This document shows, in pieces, positions 18,183 through 27,706 of a stretch of DNA of 64,000 nucleotides. The stretch is from Melioribacteraceae bacterium (GTDB lineage: Bacteria > Bacteroidota > Ignavibacteria > Ignavibacteriales > Melioribacteraceae). Position numbers and translations under genes: made by a program. The notes under the pieces are model-generated. The model saw nothing but the letters and a program-made list of their open reading frames with translations, ran no database searches and was not told the origin of the DNA. How positions within the stretch are numbered: the stretch's first letter is position 1; each line of letters starts with the position of its first letter. The stretch is taken from assembly GCA_015493615.1 (NCBI GenBank), contig WGCV01000035.1, positions 19,598 to 83,597 on the forward strand. The letters run 5' to 3'.

Positions 18183-19277
18183 TCAAGTCAGTAATAAAAT
18201 TCCGCCTATTGCCAATCCCCAAGCGAAGTTAATCAATTTAAGTATAAGCCAGCCTTTTCTCGTAACGGCAAGAAGCGGCAACGTCCCGTGTCCGTCCTGA
18301 ACTATTGAGCTTGTCAGTAAAATGGGGAACGGAACAACTCCGGATGCGAAGAGTGTAACAAACACAAGGTGAGGACCGGACTCGGGAATCAAACCTATTA
18401 GAGCGGCAATAAACAAAACGTAAATCATATTAGACTGCACCCAGGAGTTGACGTCAAAATAAACATTCAATAGCCCTACGACAAAAAGCGCTCCGAATGT
18501 CCACGCAAAAATTCTGACAAGATGTTTTTTAATAACGTGCTTCCAAAGATGTTCTTCAAGAAAATGATCGCTTACAACGGAAACAATAAGTATCGAGATT
18601 GCAGTTCCCGCAATAAAAGTATCTTTGATCCACTCCTTGTCAAAACCGCCGAGAGAGCCGGAAAGAATCAGCAGAAGAAAACCAATCAAAAGAAAAAGCA
18701 ACAAAGCTCTTTCAAAACTGAGTCCGCGCAATTGCGACAAAACCATTTTAACATCAAGAACTTTGGGAGTTTCATGCCCGTGAATTTCAAAATCATGTAT
18801 ATCCTCGGGCAACAAACTGCGCTGATTTTTATATAATTTGTCGGTCGTAAATGCTACGACCAATCCGATAACTATCAGAATTAACGTTAATATTGTCGCT
18901 TTGGCGGGAAACATGGAAAACATTACAAACGCTTCGTCGCCGCTTGTGGCTACCATTGTTCCGGTTAACGCTCCGAAAGAAACTACGCCGTGAGCATAAA
19001 GCGAAACGACGGTGTAAGCTCCGAGACATCCCGGAGTCGCGCCTAACAATATTCCGAGCAAATATTGCCCAAGCTTCGATTTTTTAAGTTTTTCTTCCCA
19101 CTCCCCATGAGTCATAACGTTAATGAACTCAATGATTAGCATCATTATCAAAACAAATGACGTAATCATCAGGGACTGCTTTAAAATTCCGATTATTGAA
19201 TCTATATTCATTTTAAATATTTTTTTTATAATATAATTTGATGTGAATATAATTAAAACGATTCCGATAAATGACAT
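18183..19277 (-). CDS. Putative 10TM heavy-metal/manganese exporter (ArsP_2-like)
   Basis: A 364-residue integral inner-membrane protein with about ten hydrophobic helices. Motifs GATPGCLGAY and SGDEAFVM, each followed by a helix, and the later PESGPHLVFV and QDGHGTLPLL, match the family usually called putative manganese transporter or 10TM heavy-metal exporter. A cytoplasmic His-containing loop lies in the middle (DIHDFEIHGHE). The substrate is not established for this family. The hypothetical gene at 17810 follows at once. Confidence 0.72.
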   Translation of the reverse strand: MSFIGIVLIIFTSNYIIKKIFKMNIDSIIGILKQSLMITSFVLIMMLIIEFINVMTHGEWEEKLKKSKLGQYLLGILLGATPGCLGAYTVVSLYAHGVVSFGALTGTMVATSGDEAFVMFSMFPAKATILTLILIVIGLVVAFTTDKLYKNQRSLLPEDIHDFEIHGHETPKVLDVKMVLSQLRGLSFERALLLFLLIGFLLLILSGSLGGFDKEWIKDTFIAGTAISILIVSVVSDHFLEEHLWKHVIKKHLVRIFAWTFGALFVVGLLNVYFDVNSWVQSNMIYVLFIAALIGLIPESGPHLVFVTLFASGVVPFPILLTSSIVQDGHGTLPLLAVTRKGWLILKLINFAWGLAIGGILLLT

Positions 19278-19301
19278 TTATTAGAATTGGCGAAAATGCT
19301 T

Positions 19302-19355
19302 GATAGGAGATTCTTCTCCCGCTCCGCCGTGGCGGAGGATCAGAATGACAATGGT
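19302..19355. repeat. Fragment of MITE-like family A
   Basis: GGAGATTCTTCTCCCGC, then a CTCCGCC/GGCGGAG stem and ATCAGAATGACAA. These are the outer blocks of family A without terminal repeats. The rest of 19278-19517 shows no gene. Confidence 0.45.
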
Positions 19356-19517
19356 AGGATTAGACTTTACATTTCACTACCCCCTTACCTTTAACGTTTA
19401 TTTAACAATTTTTGTACCTAATCCGCCTTGGATGATTTCCTTTTACCGCGATAGGATAATCTAAACAGTGAGAAGTAATTCTGTAAACAGAAAAATTTTG
19501 AGTAAAACTAAAAAATT

Positions 19518-19547
19518 TGTAGAGACGCTGTGCGACACGTCTCTACA
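19518..19547 (-). terminator. GTAG-type palindrome, probable terminator of the 23119->19562 gene run
   Basis: TGTAGAGACG...CGTCTCTACA forms a 10 bp stem. Read on the minus strand it is followed by AATTTTTTAG. It lies 14 nt after the stop of the TPR gene. The sequence resembles a mobile REP-type palindrome, related to the one inside the T9SS gene at 61364-61391. Confidence 0.55.
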
Positions 19548-19561
19548 TTGGAATGTGAAAA

Positions 19562-20194
19562 TTATTTTTTTAATTCTTTAATCATATTAGCCGATAGTTT
19601 TCCCTCTTCGGATTTCGGACTTTTTCTTGCGACGTCTTTCCAGATTTTAACAGCGTTAACAGTGTCTTTCTTAAAGAATAAAATCAGACCTTTATTGTAT
19701 CTCGCATTCATGTCGTTGGGGTCCAGCTGAATTATCTTTTCAATAAAACTTTGCGACTTATCAAAATTCTTCTCCTGAAATGAAAGATAGGAAGCTTCCA
19801 TCAAAATTGATTTTGAGTTAGGAGCCGCTTTAAGAAGTTTGTCGTAAACGCTAAGAGCTTTGTCCATTTGATGTCCGGCTGCAAGATAATGCGCGTATTC
19901 CAAGCCGAGAGCAGTGTCCGCCGGATTGGAGGCAAATGCGGTTGCCAACGAATCCAACCTTTTGTAGTACTGAGGAAGAACGTCCGCTTTACTCGGACCG
20001 TTTTGGTTTGCCTTCCCGTGGATTGCGTCATTCGGCATTTTCCCGCGCGCTCCCTGATGAATCGCATCATTAGGCATTTCCGTAGTCACAACGGTTTTGG
20101 TTTCGGATTCGGTTGATGATTTATCCATTAGTACAATAGCCAAAACTATCACTATGAATATTCCGAGATAAATATAAATCGACTTAATCTTCAT
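19562..20194 (-). CDS. Membrane-anchored tetratricopeptide-repeat protein
   Basis: 210 residues with an N-terminal membrane helix (about 6-24, IYLGIFIVIVLAIVLM), a low-complexity linker in which PNDAIH occurs twice, and a TPR domain of about three repeats (residues 75-210) ending in a helical tail. Orientation suggests the TPRs face the periplasm. It is the last gene of the run Leu-dehydrogenase, nusB, MFS, TPR, 35 bp after the MFS gene. Its function is unknown; TPRs usually mediate protein binding. Confidence 0.75.
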   Translation of the reverse strand: MKIKSIYIYLGIFIVIVLAIVLMDKSSTESETKTVVTTEMPNDAIHQGARGKMPNDAIHGKANQNGPSKADVLPQYYKRLDSLATAFASNPADTALGLEYAHYLAAGHQMDKALSVYDKLLKAAPNSKSILMEASYLSFQEKNFDKSQSFIEKIIQLDPNDMNARYNKGLILFFKKDTVNAVKIWKDVARKSPKSEEGKLSANMIKELKK

Positions 20195-20229
20195 TGGTAC
20201 TCCTATTATATTTTTTCAGTTTATAAAAT

Positions 20230-21513
20230 TTAACTTTTTTGCGGTTCAATATCATTAACAAAATTAAGTATTGCCAAACCTATTATAAAGAAAATTCCGA
20301 TTGAACTAATCGCATATCTCTGGCTCCCTGTTAAATAACTGACAACTCCGAAAACAAAGGGACCGAGAATCGCCGAGCTTTTACCGAAAAATGAGAAGAA
20401 GCCGAAAAACTCGGTTTTTTTCTCATCGGGAGTTAAGCGAGACATCATACTACGGCTTGTTGATTGCGTTGCGCCCATTACGCTTCCCGCCCCTAAACCT
20501 ACTACGTAAAAACTAAGCTTAATAAAATACTCCGGCGTAACGCTAAGCGCTTTTGCCGAGATTACTACAAAATCCCCTTTGATATCCGAACTGATATACG
20601 CAAATAGAATTATCCCGACCCAAATAATTAACGACAAAACCAGCGACCTTTTCTGTCCGATAGAATCGGCTAAAATTCCGAAAAGCACAGAACCGAATAT
20701 TGCGGTTGTCTGCACAATCAGAAAGAAAACGACAAGCTCTTTCTGGGAAAATTTAAGAGTAGTCGCCGCATAATTTCCGGCAAAGAAGATTACCGTATTT
20801 ACTCCTTCTATATAAAAGAAAAACGCCAGCAGAAACGTCGAAAGCGTCTTGTAATCTTTCAGGTGTGTAATTGTGTAATAAACTCTTTTGAAACCGATTT
20901 TAACAAACGGTTCGTCGGTTGTAACTTTTCGTCTTGTTTCCTTGAGATAAAAAAACAGAGGCGATGCAAACACTAAGAAGAATAGGGCGGAAATCGGGAA
21001 TGTAATCCTGACCATATTTTTTGTAATGAAGGGATAAGCGATAGCCAATGTAATTAGGGAACCGAGATACCCCATTGCAAATCCGTATCCGCTCACGCGC
21101 CCATAGTTTTTCGGCTCTGTGATTTCGGGCAGAAAAGAATCGTAAAAAACCAGTCCCGATTCAAATCCGATATTCGCCAGAATGAAAAGCAAAACTCCCG
21201 CAAAAACATCGCCCGGTCCGATAAAATAGAGAAACGAAGTAGAAACAATGCACAACAGAGAAAACGCCAGCAAGAATCTTTTTTTACCGGAAGAAAAATC
21301 CGCAATAGCCCCAAGCACCGGAGAAATAAAGGCGGTAATCAGCATAGAGGAACTAATCGCCAAACTCCAATACAAATCGCCGATAGGTTCCCCTTCGGCG
21401 ACTGTCTGCTTAAAATAAACAGCGTAAATTAAAGTAACAACAACAATCGAATAAGAAGTATTTGCGAAATCAAATAACGACCAAATAAATATTTTCTTAT
21501 CGGAAGATTTCAA
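20230..21513 (-). CDS. MFS transporter, UMF1/Atg22-like family
   Basis: 427 residues with about 12 membrane helices. The N-terminus (WSLFDFANTSYSIVVVT) and the two-half arrangement match the UMF1 (Atg22-like) major facilitator family, whose bacterial substrates are mostly unknown. It starts 5 bp after the nusB stop. No substrate can be inferred from the neighbours. Confidence 0.8.
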   Translation of the reverse strand: MKSSDKKIFIWSLFDFANTSYSIVVVTLIYAVYFKQTVAEGEPIGDLYWSLAISSSMLITAFISPVLGAIADFSSGKKRFLLAFSLLCIVSTSFLYFIGPGDVFAGVLLFILANIGFESGLVFYDSFLPEITEPKNYGRVSGYGFAMGYLGSLITLAIAYPFITKNMVRITFPISALFFLVFASPLFFYLKETRRKVTTDEPFVKIGFKRVYYTITHLKDYKTLSTFLLAFFFYIEGVNTVIFFAGNYAATTLKFSQKELVVFFLIVQTTAIFGSVLFGILADSIGQKRSLVLSLIIWVGIILFAYISSDIKGDFVVISAKALSVTPEYFIKLSFYVVGLGAGSVMGATQSTSRSMMSRLTPDEKKTEFFGFFSFFGKSSAILGPFVFGVVSYLTGSQRYAISSIGIFFIIGLAILNFVNDIEPQKS

Positions 21514-21518
21514 CGTCT

Positions 21519-21998
21519 CTAAGATTTTTTTGGAATAGTTTCGTCAATTAATCCGCGTCCGAATTTGTTTAATTTTTTTTGGGATTTTAATTCGTTCAAA
21601 ATTGCGTCGAGAATTCCGTTGATGAATCTGCTGCTTTTTGAAGTGCTGTATTCCTTGGCGATTTCAATAACTTCGTTTATCGATACTTTGGGAGGAATGT
21701 CGGGGAAATATAATATTTCCGCAATTCCCATCCTTAGCAGAAGTCTGTCGATAAGCGCAATCCGGTCCAGTTCCCAGTTGCTCGCTTTCGCCTCAATAAG
21801 TTTATCCATCTCATCTTGATTTCTTACGACGTTTCTAACCAGCGAACGACTGAATTCCTTCTCGTTTTCGCCGTTCAAATCATCATAATAATTCGTTAAT
21901 AATTCATTAAAAGCGTCCGGGTTCATTTCAGTCGCATACAAAATCTGCAGAGCTTTTTCCCTCGCAATTCTTCTTTTCGATTTTTTCTTTCGTATCAT
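21519..21998 (-). CDS. nusB: Transcription antitermination factor NusB
   Basis: 159 residues. NusB binds boxA RNA with NusE in rRNA antitermination complexes. The N-terminal RRIAREKALQILYATEM and the C-terminal IPPKVSINEVIEIAKEYS plus SSRFINGILDAIL are characteristic. It begins 2 bp after the stop of the Leu-dehydrogenase-family gene and is followed within 5 bp by the MFS gene. Confidence 0.94.
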   Translation of the reverse strand: MIRKKKSKRRIAREKALQILYATEMNPDAFNELLTNYYDDLNGENEKEFSRSLVRNVVRNQDEMDKLIEAKASNWELDRIALIDRLLLRMGIAEILYFPDIPPKVSINEVIEIAKEYSTSKSSRFINGILDAILNELKSQKKLNKFGRGLIDETIPKKS

Positions 21999-22000
21999 AT

Positions 22001-23119
22001 TTATCTGTTCTTCCTCGTAAGTTCTCCGAATCTACCCGAAAAAGTAGAGTCGCCTGTGTACATATTTTTCATACCCCGAACCATCTGCAGCCTTCCTTCG
22101 GCTAATCTGTTTGCCGCCGCCGAGGTAGGTAAATCTTCTTTTTCGGAAAGTTCCAATACTTTAAGTAATGTATCGTATATTCCTTCAGCCTGGCGCAAAG
22201 CTCTGTCCTGTCTGTAACCTTCAAGTTCGTTAGCTACATTAATTAATCCGCCCGCGTTGATAACATAATCGGGAGCGTAAAAAATTCCTTTTTGCTTCAG
22301 CATAATCCCGTGAGTTTTTTCATCGACTAATTGATTATTAGCCGCGCCGGCAATTATGCTGAACTTCATCTCTTCTATCGATTTATCGTCTATTATACCG
22401 CCGAGAGCGCAAGGAGAAAATATATCGGCGTCAACCGAATAAATTTCTTCAGGTTTAACAATGTGCGCTTTTACCGAACCGACAATAGATTTTAATTTAT
22501 CATGATGTTTATCCGTAATAATAATTTCCACGCCTTCGTGATTAAGATGTTCGACGAGATATCTTGCCACATTTCCGGCGCCCTGAATTGCAACTTTCTT
22601 ACCGCGCAATGAGTCATAGCCGTAAAGGCGCTTCATCATCGCTTTCATCCCGACATAAATTCCATATGCCGTTACCGGAGAAGGATCTCCCGAACCGCCG
22701 AGAGCTTTTGAAATTCCGGCGACATATTTTGTTTCCATACGAACGTATTCCATATCCGCAACGTCTGTGCCGACATCCTCCGCCGCAATATATCTGCCTC
22801 CCAAACCTTCGACATATTTGCCGAAAGTTCTGAAAAGATTTTCCGACTTATCTTTCTTCGGATCGCCGATAATAACCGCGTTGCCGCCGCCTAGGTTTAA
22901 TCCGGAAATAGCCGCTTTGTATGTCATCGTACGCGCCACCTTAAGCGCATCGGAAAGAGCGTCGTTAATGGCGTCGTAATTACGCATGCGGACTCCTCCG
23001 ATAGCGGGACCCAAAGTAGTATCGTGTATTGCAATTATGCCTCTTAAACCGGCAGATTTATTGGAACAGAGCGTCATTTGCTCATGGTCATGTTTCTCAA
23101 GCATTTCAAACTGAAACAT
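22001..23119 (-). CDS. Glu/Leu/Phe/Val dehydrogenase family protein (leucine dehydrogenase-like), catalytic Lys80 replaced
   Basis: 372 residues. The fold is that of leucine dehydrogenase, which deaminates branched-chain amino acids with NAD+. The substrate-binding region MTYKAAISGLNLGGG, IIGDPKKDK, AAEDVGTD and the Rossmann motif GAGNVAR are present. Lys68 is kept, but the position equivalent to catalytic Lys80 (GGGK in known enzymes) is Asn (GGGN). The codon is AAC in the sequence. Activity may therefore be altered or lost. First gene of the run continuing with nusB. The start is ATG at 23119 (MFQFEML), which makes the residue numbering coincide with the classic enzyme. Confidence 0.88.
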   Translation of the reverse strand: MFQFEMLEKHDHEQMTLCSNKSAGLRGIIAIHDTTLGPAIGGVRMRNYDAINDALSDALKVARTMTYKAAISGLNLGGGNAVIIGDPKKDKSENLFRTFGKYVEGLGGRYIAAEDVGTDVADMEYVRMETKYVAGISKALGGSGDPSPVTAYGIYVGMKAMMKRLYGYDSLRGKKVAIQGAGNVARYLVEHLNHEGVEIIITDKHHDKLKSIVGSVKAHIVKPEEIYSVDADIFSPCALGGIIDDKSIEEMKFSIIAGAANNQLVDEKTHGIMLKQKGIFYAPDYVINAGGLINVANELEGYRQDRALRQAEGIYDTLLKVLELSEKEDLPTSAAANRLAEGRLQMVRGMKNMYTGDSTFSGRFGELTRKNR

Positions 23120-23229
23120 ATATACCTCAAAAAAATATTTTCAATTTTTTAATTTGCAAAAAAGAGATTTTATAACAAAGATAACTATTGTTTAATCATC
23201 TATTGAAACAAAATCAAAAATCATTTATA

Positions 23230-23402
23230 AGAAGGCTTTGTATAACCTAATATTGTCATATTGAGTTCGCCAATCCGCCAAGGCGGAGAAGTGGAAGCAG
23301 TCCGAAATATCTCTAAATTCGGTACGTTTACCGGTCATGAGATTCTTCATTCCGCTTCGCTCCATTCAGAATGACAAATTTCGGGGTTTTGCAAAGGTTC
23401 TA
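23230..23402 (-). repeat. MITE-like element family A, near-complete copy fused to the agmatinase gene
   Basis: The left end AGAAGGCTTTGTATAACCTAA is matched by an inverted right end TTTTGCAAAGGTTCT. Internal blocks are the CGCCAAGGCGG stem, CCGAAATATCTC, and CATTCCGCTTCGCTCCATTCAG. Its right end overlaps the 3' end of the gene at 23366-24283. No other content was seen in 23120-23365. Confidence 0.75.
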
Positions 23403-24283
23403 TTAATAAAAGCATAGTTCAACATCTTGTAAACGAGCTTTGCCGCAATAAAATCAGATGCGGGATGAGCTTTTGCAGGAGCAAGTTCCACAACATCAAA
23501 TCCGACAATATTCTTTTCCTTCCCAATTTTCTTCAGCAAGTTCATTGTATCATCCCAGAAAAGTCCTCCCGGTTCCGGAGTTCCGGTCGCCGGCAATAGC
23601 GAAGGATCAAAGCCGTCAACATCAAATGTTATATAAACATTCTCACCGAGAGCATTTACAACATCATTGCGCCACTTCACAGAATCGGACGAAAAAATAT
23701 CGCGTGCGTAGAATGTTCTGATTTCATTGGCTTTGATAAATTCATATTCCTCTTTACACTGCGCTCTGATACCGACCTGCACAATCGACTTAGTCATCTC
23801 GGCGACCCTTGCCATTACAGAAGCGTGCGAAAATTTTGTTCCCTCGTACGAATCTCTTAAATCGGAATGAGCGTCAAACTGCAGAATAGTCAGCCCGGGG
23901 AACTTTTCCAAATATGCTTTTATCGGAGCCTGCGAAATTGTATGTTCGCCGCCAAGTGTAACAACAAACTTATCCTTATTCAACAGCTTTTTTGTTGACT
24001 CGTAAATTTTCTTAATCGCTTCCGCCGGAGACTGTTTTTCCAGATTAAGCGGGGGCAATACAGCAATTCCCTTTTCAAAACAAAGCTCCCTGTTTAATTC
24101 CTCGTCGAAAAACTCAACATAATGGGAAGCCTTCAGAATTGCTTGCGGACCTTTGGATGTACCTTTTCCGTAGCTTACGGTTTTCTCGTAAGGAGCCGAT
24201 TGAATTACAATTTCGGAATTTTCAAAAGAACTGTATTTCTCATCAATCGCAAGAAAATTATTTTTAACGCCGAGTGTTTTCAT
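23366..24283 (-). CDS. speB: Agmatinase/arginase (ureohydrolase) family protein
   Basis: A manganese ureohydrolase that hydrolyses agmatine (to putrescine and urea) or a related guanidino compound. Metal ligands appear in GGEHTIS, FDAHSDLRD and FDVDGFDPS, followed by VVELAPA. The 305-residue length is normal for agmatinases. The last residues, RTFAKPRNLSF and the TGA stop, are read from the right end of a MITE-like repeat, so the native C-terminus was replaced. The upstream neighbours yajC and tgt lie 144 bp away on the same strand. The choice of agmatinase over arginase or another ureohydrolase is by similarity only. Confidence 0.85.
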   Translation of the reverse strand: MKTLGVKNNFLAIDEKYSSFENSEIVIQSAPYEKTVSYGKGTSKGPQAILKASHYVEFFDEELNRELCFEKGIAVLPPLNLEKQSPAEAIKKIYESTKKLLNKDKFVVTLGGEHTISQAPIKAYLEKFPGLTILQFDAHSDLRDSYEGTKFSHASVMARVAEMTKSIVQVGIRAQCKEEYEFIKANEIRTFYARDIFSSDSVKWRNDVVNALGENVYITFDVDGFDPSLLPATGTPEPGGLFWDDTMNLLKKIGKEKNIVGFDVVELAPAKAHPASDFIAAKLVYKMLNYAFINRTFAKPRNLSF

Positions 24284-24427
24284 ACCTGTTAATAATTAAC
24301 CTGTCTCTAAATAGGCGAAAAGTAAAAGGAATAAATAATTAACCAACGACGATTGCCGCCGGTTAATTGTTCAAACCGCTGCTTTATATTGTTAAGATTT
24401 ACTGCCCCTTAAAAAGGCGCAATAAAT

Positions 24428-24762
24428 TTATTTCTTCGCGTCAGCTTTAGATTCCTTACCGGGCTGAGCCAAAACATTGATTGCAGAACGATCGAATTTT
24501 ATCTTAATGTTGTTTCCCACATCAATTAATACTGTCTTGTCGTCGATACCTGCGATAGTTCCGTACATCCCGCCGGTAGTTACAATCTTATCTCCCTTCT
24601 TAAGAGAGTTGAGCATCGCCTCTTTTTCTTTCTGCTTTTTTTGCTGGGGGCGAATAATCATAAAGTAAAAGATTGCGAAGATAGCGCCGAACATAATCAG
24701 GGTGCTTACCATGCTTCCTCCGCCTTGTCCTTGCTGAGGCGCCATTGCCAATAAATAGTTCA

Positions 24763-24763
<1 letters not shown>
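24428..24763 (-). CDS. yajC: Preprotein translocase accessory subunit YajC
   Basis: 111 residues with one membrane helix (about 18-37) and the conserved IIRPQQKKQKE and GDKIVTTGGMYGTI motifs. YajC associates with SecDF at the Sec translocon. The ATG shares a base with the tgt stop (TAATG), and GGAGG precedes it within the end of tgt, so translation is coupled. The tgt-yajC order is widely conserved in bacteria. Confidence 0.95.
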
Positions 24764-25926
<1,163 letters not shown>

Positions 25927-27144
25927 CTATTTCTTCTTAACTTTAACTAATTCTATCTTTGTCTTATCTGCAAACATTACTTCTATTACAAAATCGCCTA
26001 TTACAACCTTTTCCCCTTTTTCAGGAATTCTGCCGAGCGATGTAATTACAAAACCGGCAATCGTTTCATATTCCCCTTCGGGAATGCCGAGTTCAAACTC
26101 TTCGTTAATTGTGTCAATCTCAACTTTTCCGCTGAAGAGAAAAGTCTTATCGTCTATTTTTCGTTTAACTTCGTCCTCTTCGTCATACTCATCGCGGATT
26201 TCTCCAATCATTTCTTCGATAATATCTTCGAGCGTAACAATTCCCGCGGTGCCTCCGAATTCGTCAACCACAACAGCCATCGAAAGATGAGCGTCAAGAA
26301 GTTCGTTCAATGTGTCGAGACTTCTTTTCGTTTCGGGAATAAAAGGAACTTCGCGTACGATACTTTTAATATCTTCCGGTTTCTTAAACAAATCGTAAGC
26401 TAATATCACTCCTTTAATGTGATCGAGACTTTCTTCGTAAACCGGCAGTTTGGAATAGCCGGATTCAATAAACGTTTCAAGGGCTTCGTCAATTGACGCG
26501 TCCAATTCTATTCCCACGATATCTGTTCGCGGGGTCATTGTTTCGGAAACCTTTTGGTCTCTCAGTTCAAAAACTTTATTCAGAATATCTGAGTTAGATT
26601 CATCAACAAATCCCGCTTCAGCGCTTTCGTTAATTAACGACTGGAAATCCTCGCGCTTGAAAATTCTGTTAATTCCTTCTTCGCTCAGTTTTGTTCTTCC
26701 CGTAAAAACCGAAGAAACCATTGAAGTAAATTTTACAAAGGGATAAAGAACAAAAGTGAAAAATCTGAGTGGAGTAACCGCAAAACTGAGAAGCGAATCG
26801 GGAGCTTCGCTCGAAAAAAACTTGGGGAGGAGTTCTCCGAAAAAGAAAATAAGGGTTGTCGATATAAGCAAAATTTGAAAGTTGTCCAATCCGAAATATT
26901 TGGAGAGGAAAATCGTGATTATTGAGGCGAAAGCGGTATTGATAATATTGTTTGAAATTAATATCGTAGAAAAAAACATCTGCGGATTTTTGACATAGTA
27001 AAGCGCGTTCTTTGCCGAAAGAACGTTCTTCTGCGCACGAAGTTCAATCTTTAATTTGTTTGAAAGAACATATGCAAGTTCCGTTGAGGAAAAAAATGCG
27101 CTTGCAAAAATTAATGCAATCAAAAATATTAATTCAAAAGTCAT
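25927..27144 (-). CDS. CNNM/CorC-HlyC family membrane protein (DUF21, CBS pair)
   Basis: 405 residues: an N-terminal DUF21 transmembrane domain (about 1-190), a CBS pair (about 205-325, MTPRTDIVGIE and GTAGIVTLEDIIEEMIGEI), and a C-terminal CorC_HlyC domain. Homologues act in Mg2+ or Co2+ efflux or tolerance; the substrate here is inferred. It is the first gene of the CorC-tgt-yajC run. Confidence 0.88.
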   Translation of the reverse strand: MTFELIFLIALIFASAFFSSTELAYVLSNKLKIELRAQKNVLSAKNALYYVKNPQMFFSTILISNNIINTAFASIITIFLSKYFGLDNFQILLISTTLIFFFGELLPKFFSSEAPDSLLSFAVTPLRFFTFVLYPFVKFTSMVSSVFTGRTKLSEEGINRIFKREDFQSLINESAEAGFVDESNSDILNKVFELRDQKVSETMTPRTDIVGIELDASIDEALETFIESGYSKLPVYEESLDHIKGVILAYDLFKKPEDIKSIVREVPFIPETKRSLDTLNELLDAHLSMAVVVDEFGGTAGIVTLEDIIEEMIGEIRDEYDEEDEVKRKIDDKTFLFSGKVEIDTINEEFELGIPEGEYETIAGFVITSLGRIPEKGEKVVIGDFVIEVMFADKTKIELVKVKKK

Positions 27145-27379
27145 ATCTAAATATACTAAACCATTTAAAATGAATTACAAATTTACGAAAGATATATATT
27201 CTTTGGCAAACTTTTGCGTACAATTCATATAGGGAAATATTACATGAAATTTAAGGTTTCTGGGCGAAATGCAAATAATTTTTCCCGCTGTACAAAACAA
27301 TATCCGTTTTTCTGAAGTCGGACACAATCCGGATGAAAAATCTCAAAAGGATTACTATCGCCAACCCCGAAAGTCCAAT

Positions 27380-27650
27380 ATCGGTTTAACTGCTAAGGTT
27401 AAACTCCGGTGAGATTGCCACGCTCCCTACGTACGCTCGCAATGACGGTATGTTTTTTAGGTTTGTTTTTAAAATTTCAACGTCATTGCGAGGAGCGCAG
27501 CGACGAAGCAATCTCACCGAAAAACAAGCCAATGCTGAATGAACAAAGCCGGTTTAACAGGTGAAGCTGAACATTCAGGGGATTGCCGCGCCAGTCCGCT
27601 TTCCCGGATTGTCTCGCAATAACGGTGTGTTTTTTAGTGCCGTCTCATTT
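27380..27650. repeat. Large inverted-repeat element, family B
   Basis: Contains CGGTGAGATTGCCACGC...CTCGCAATGACG and, inverted nearby, CGTCATTGCGAGGAGCGC...GAAGCAATCTCACCG. Between these are GGTTTAACTGCTAAGGTT-type blocks. Related copies lie at 30890, 46760, 49630 and 53170. No gene was seen in 27145-27706. Confidence 0.6.
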
Positions 27651-27706
27651 CTCTTAGCGAATTGCGAAGAAGAAGCTTACGACGATTAAACGTTTTTCAA
27701 CGCTTT

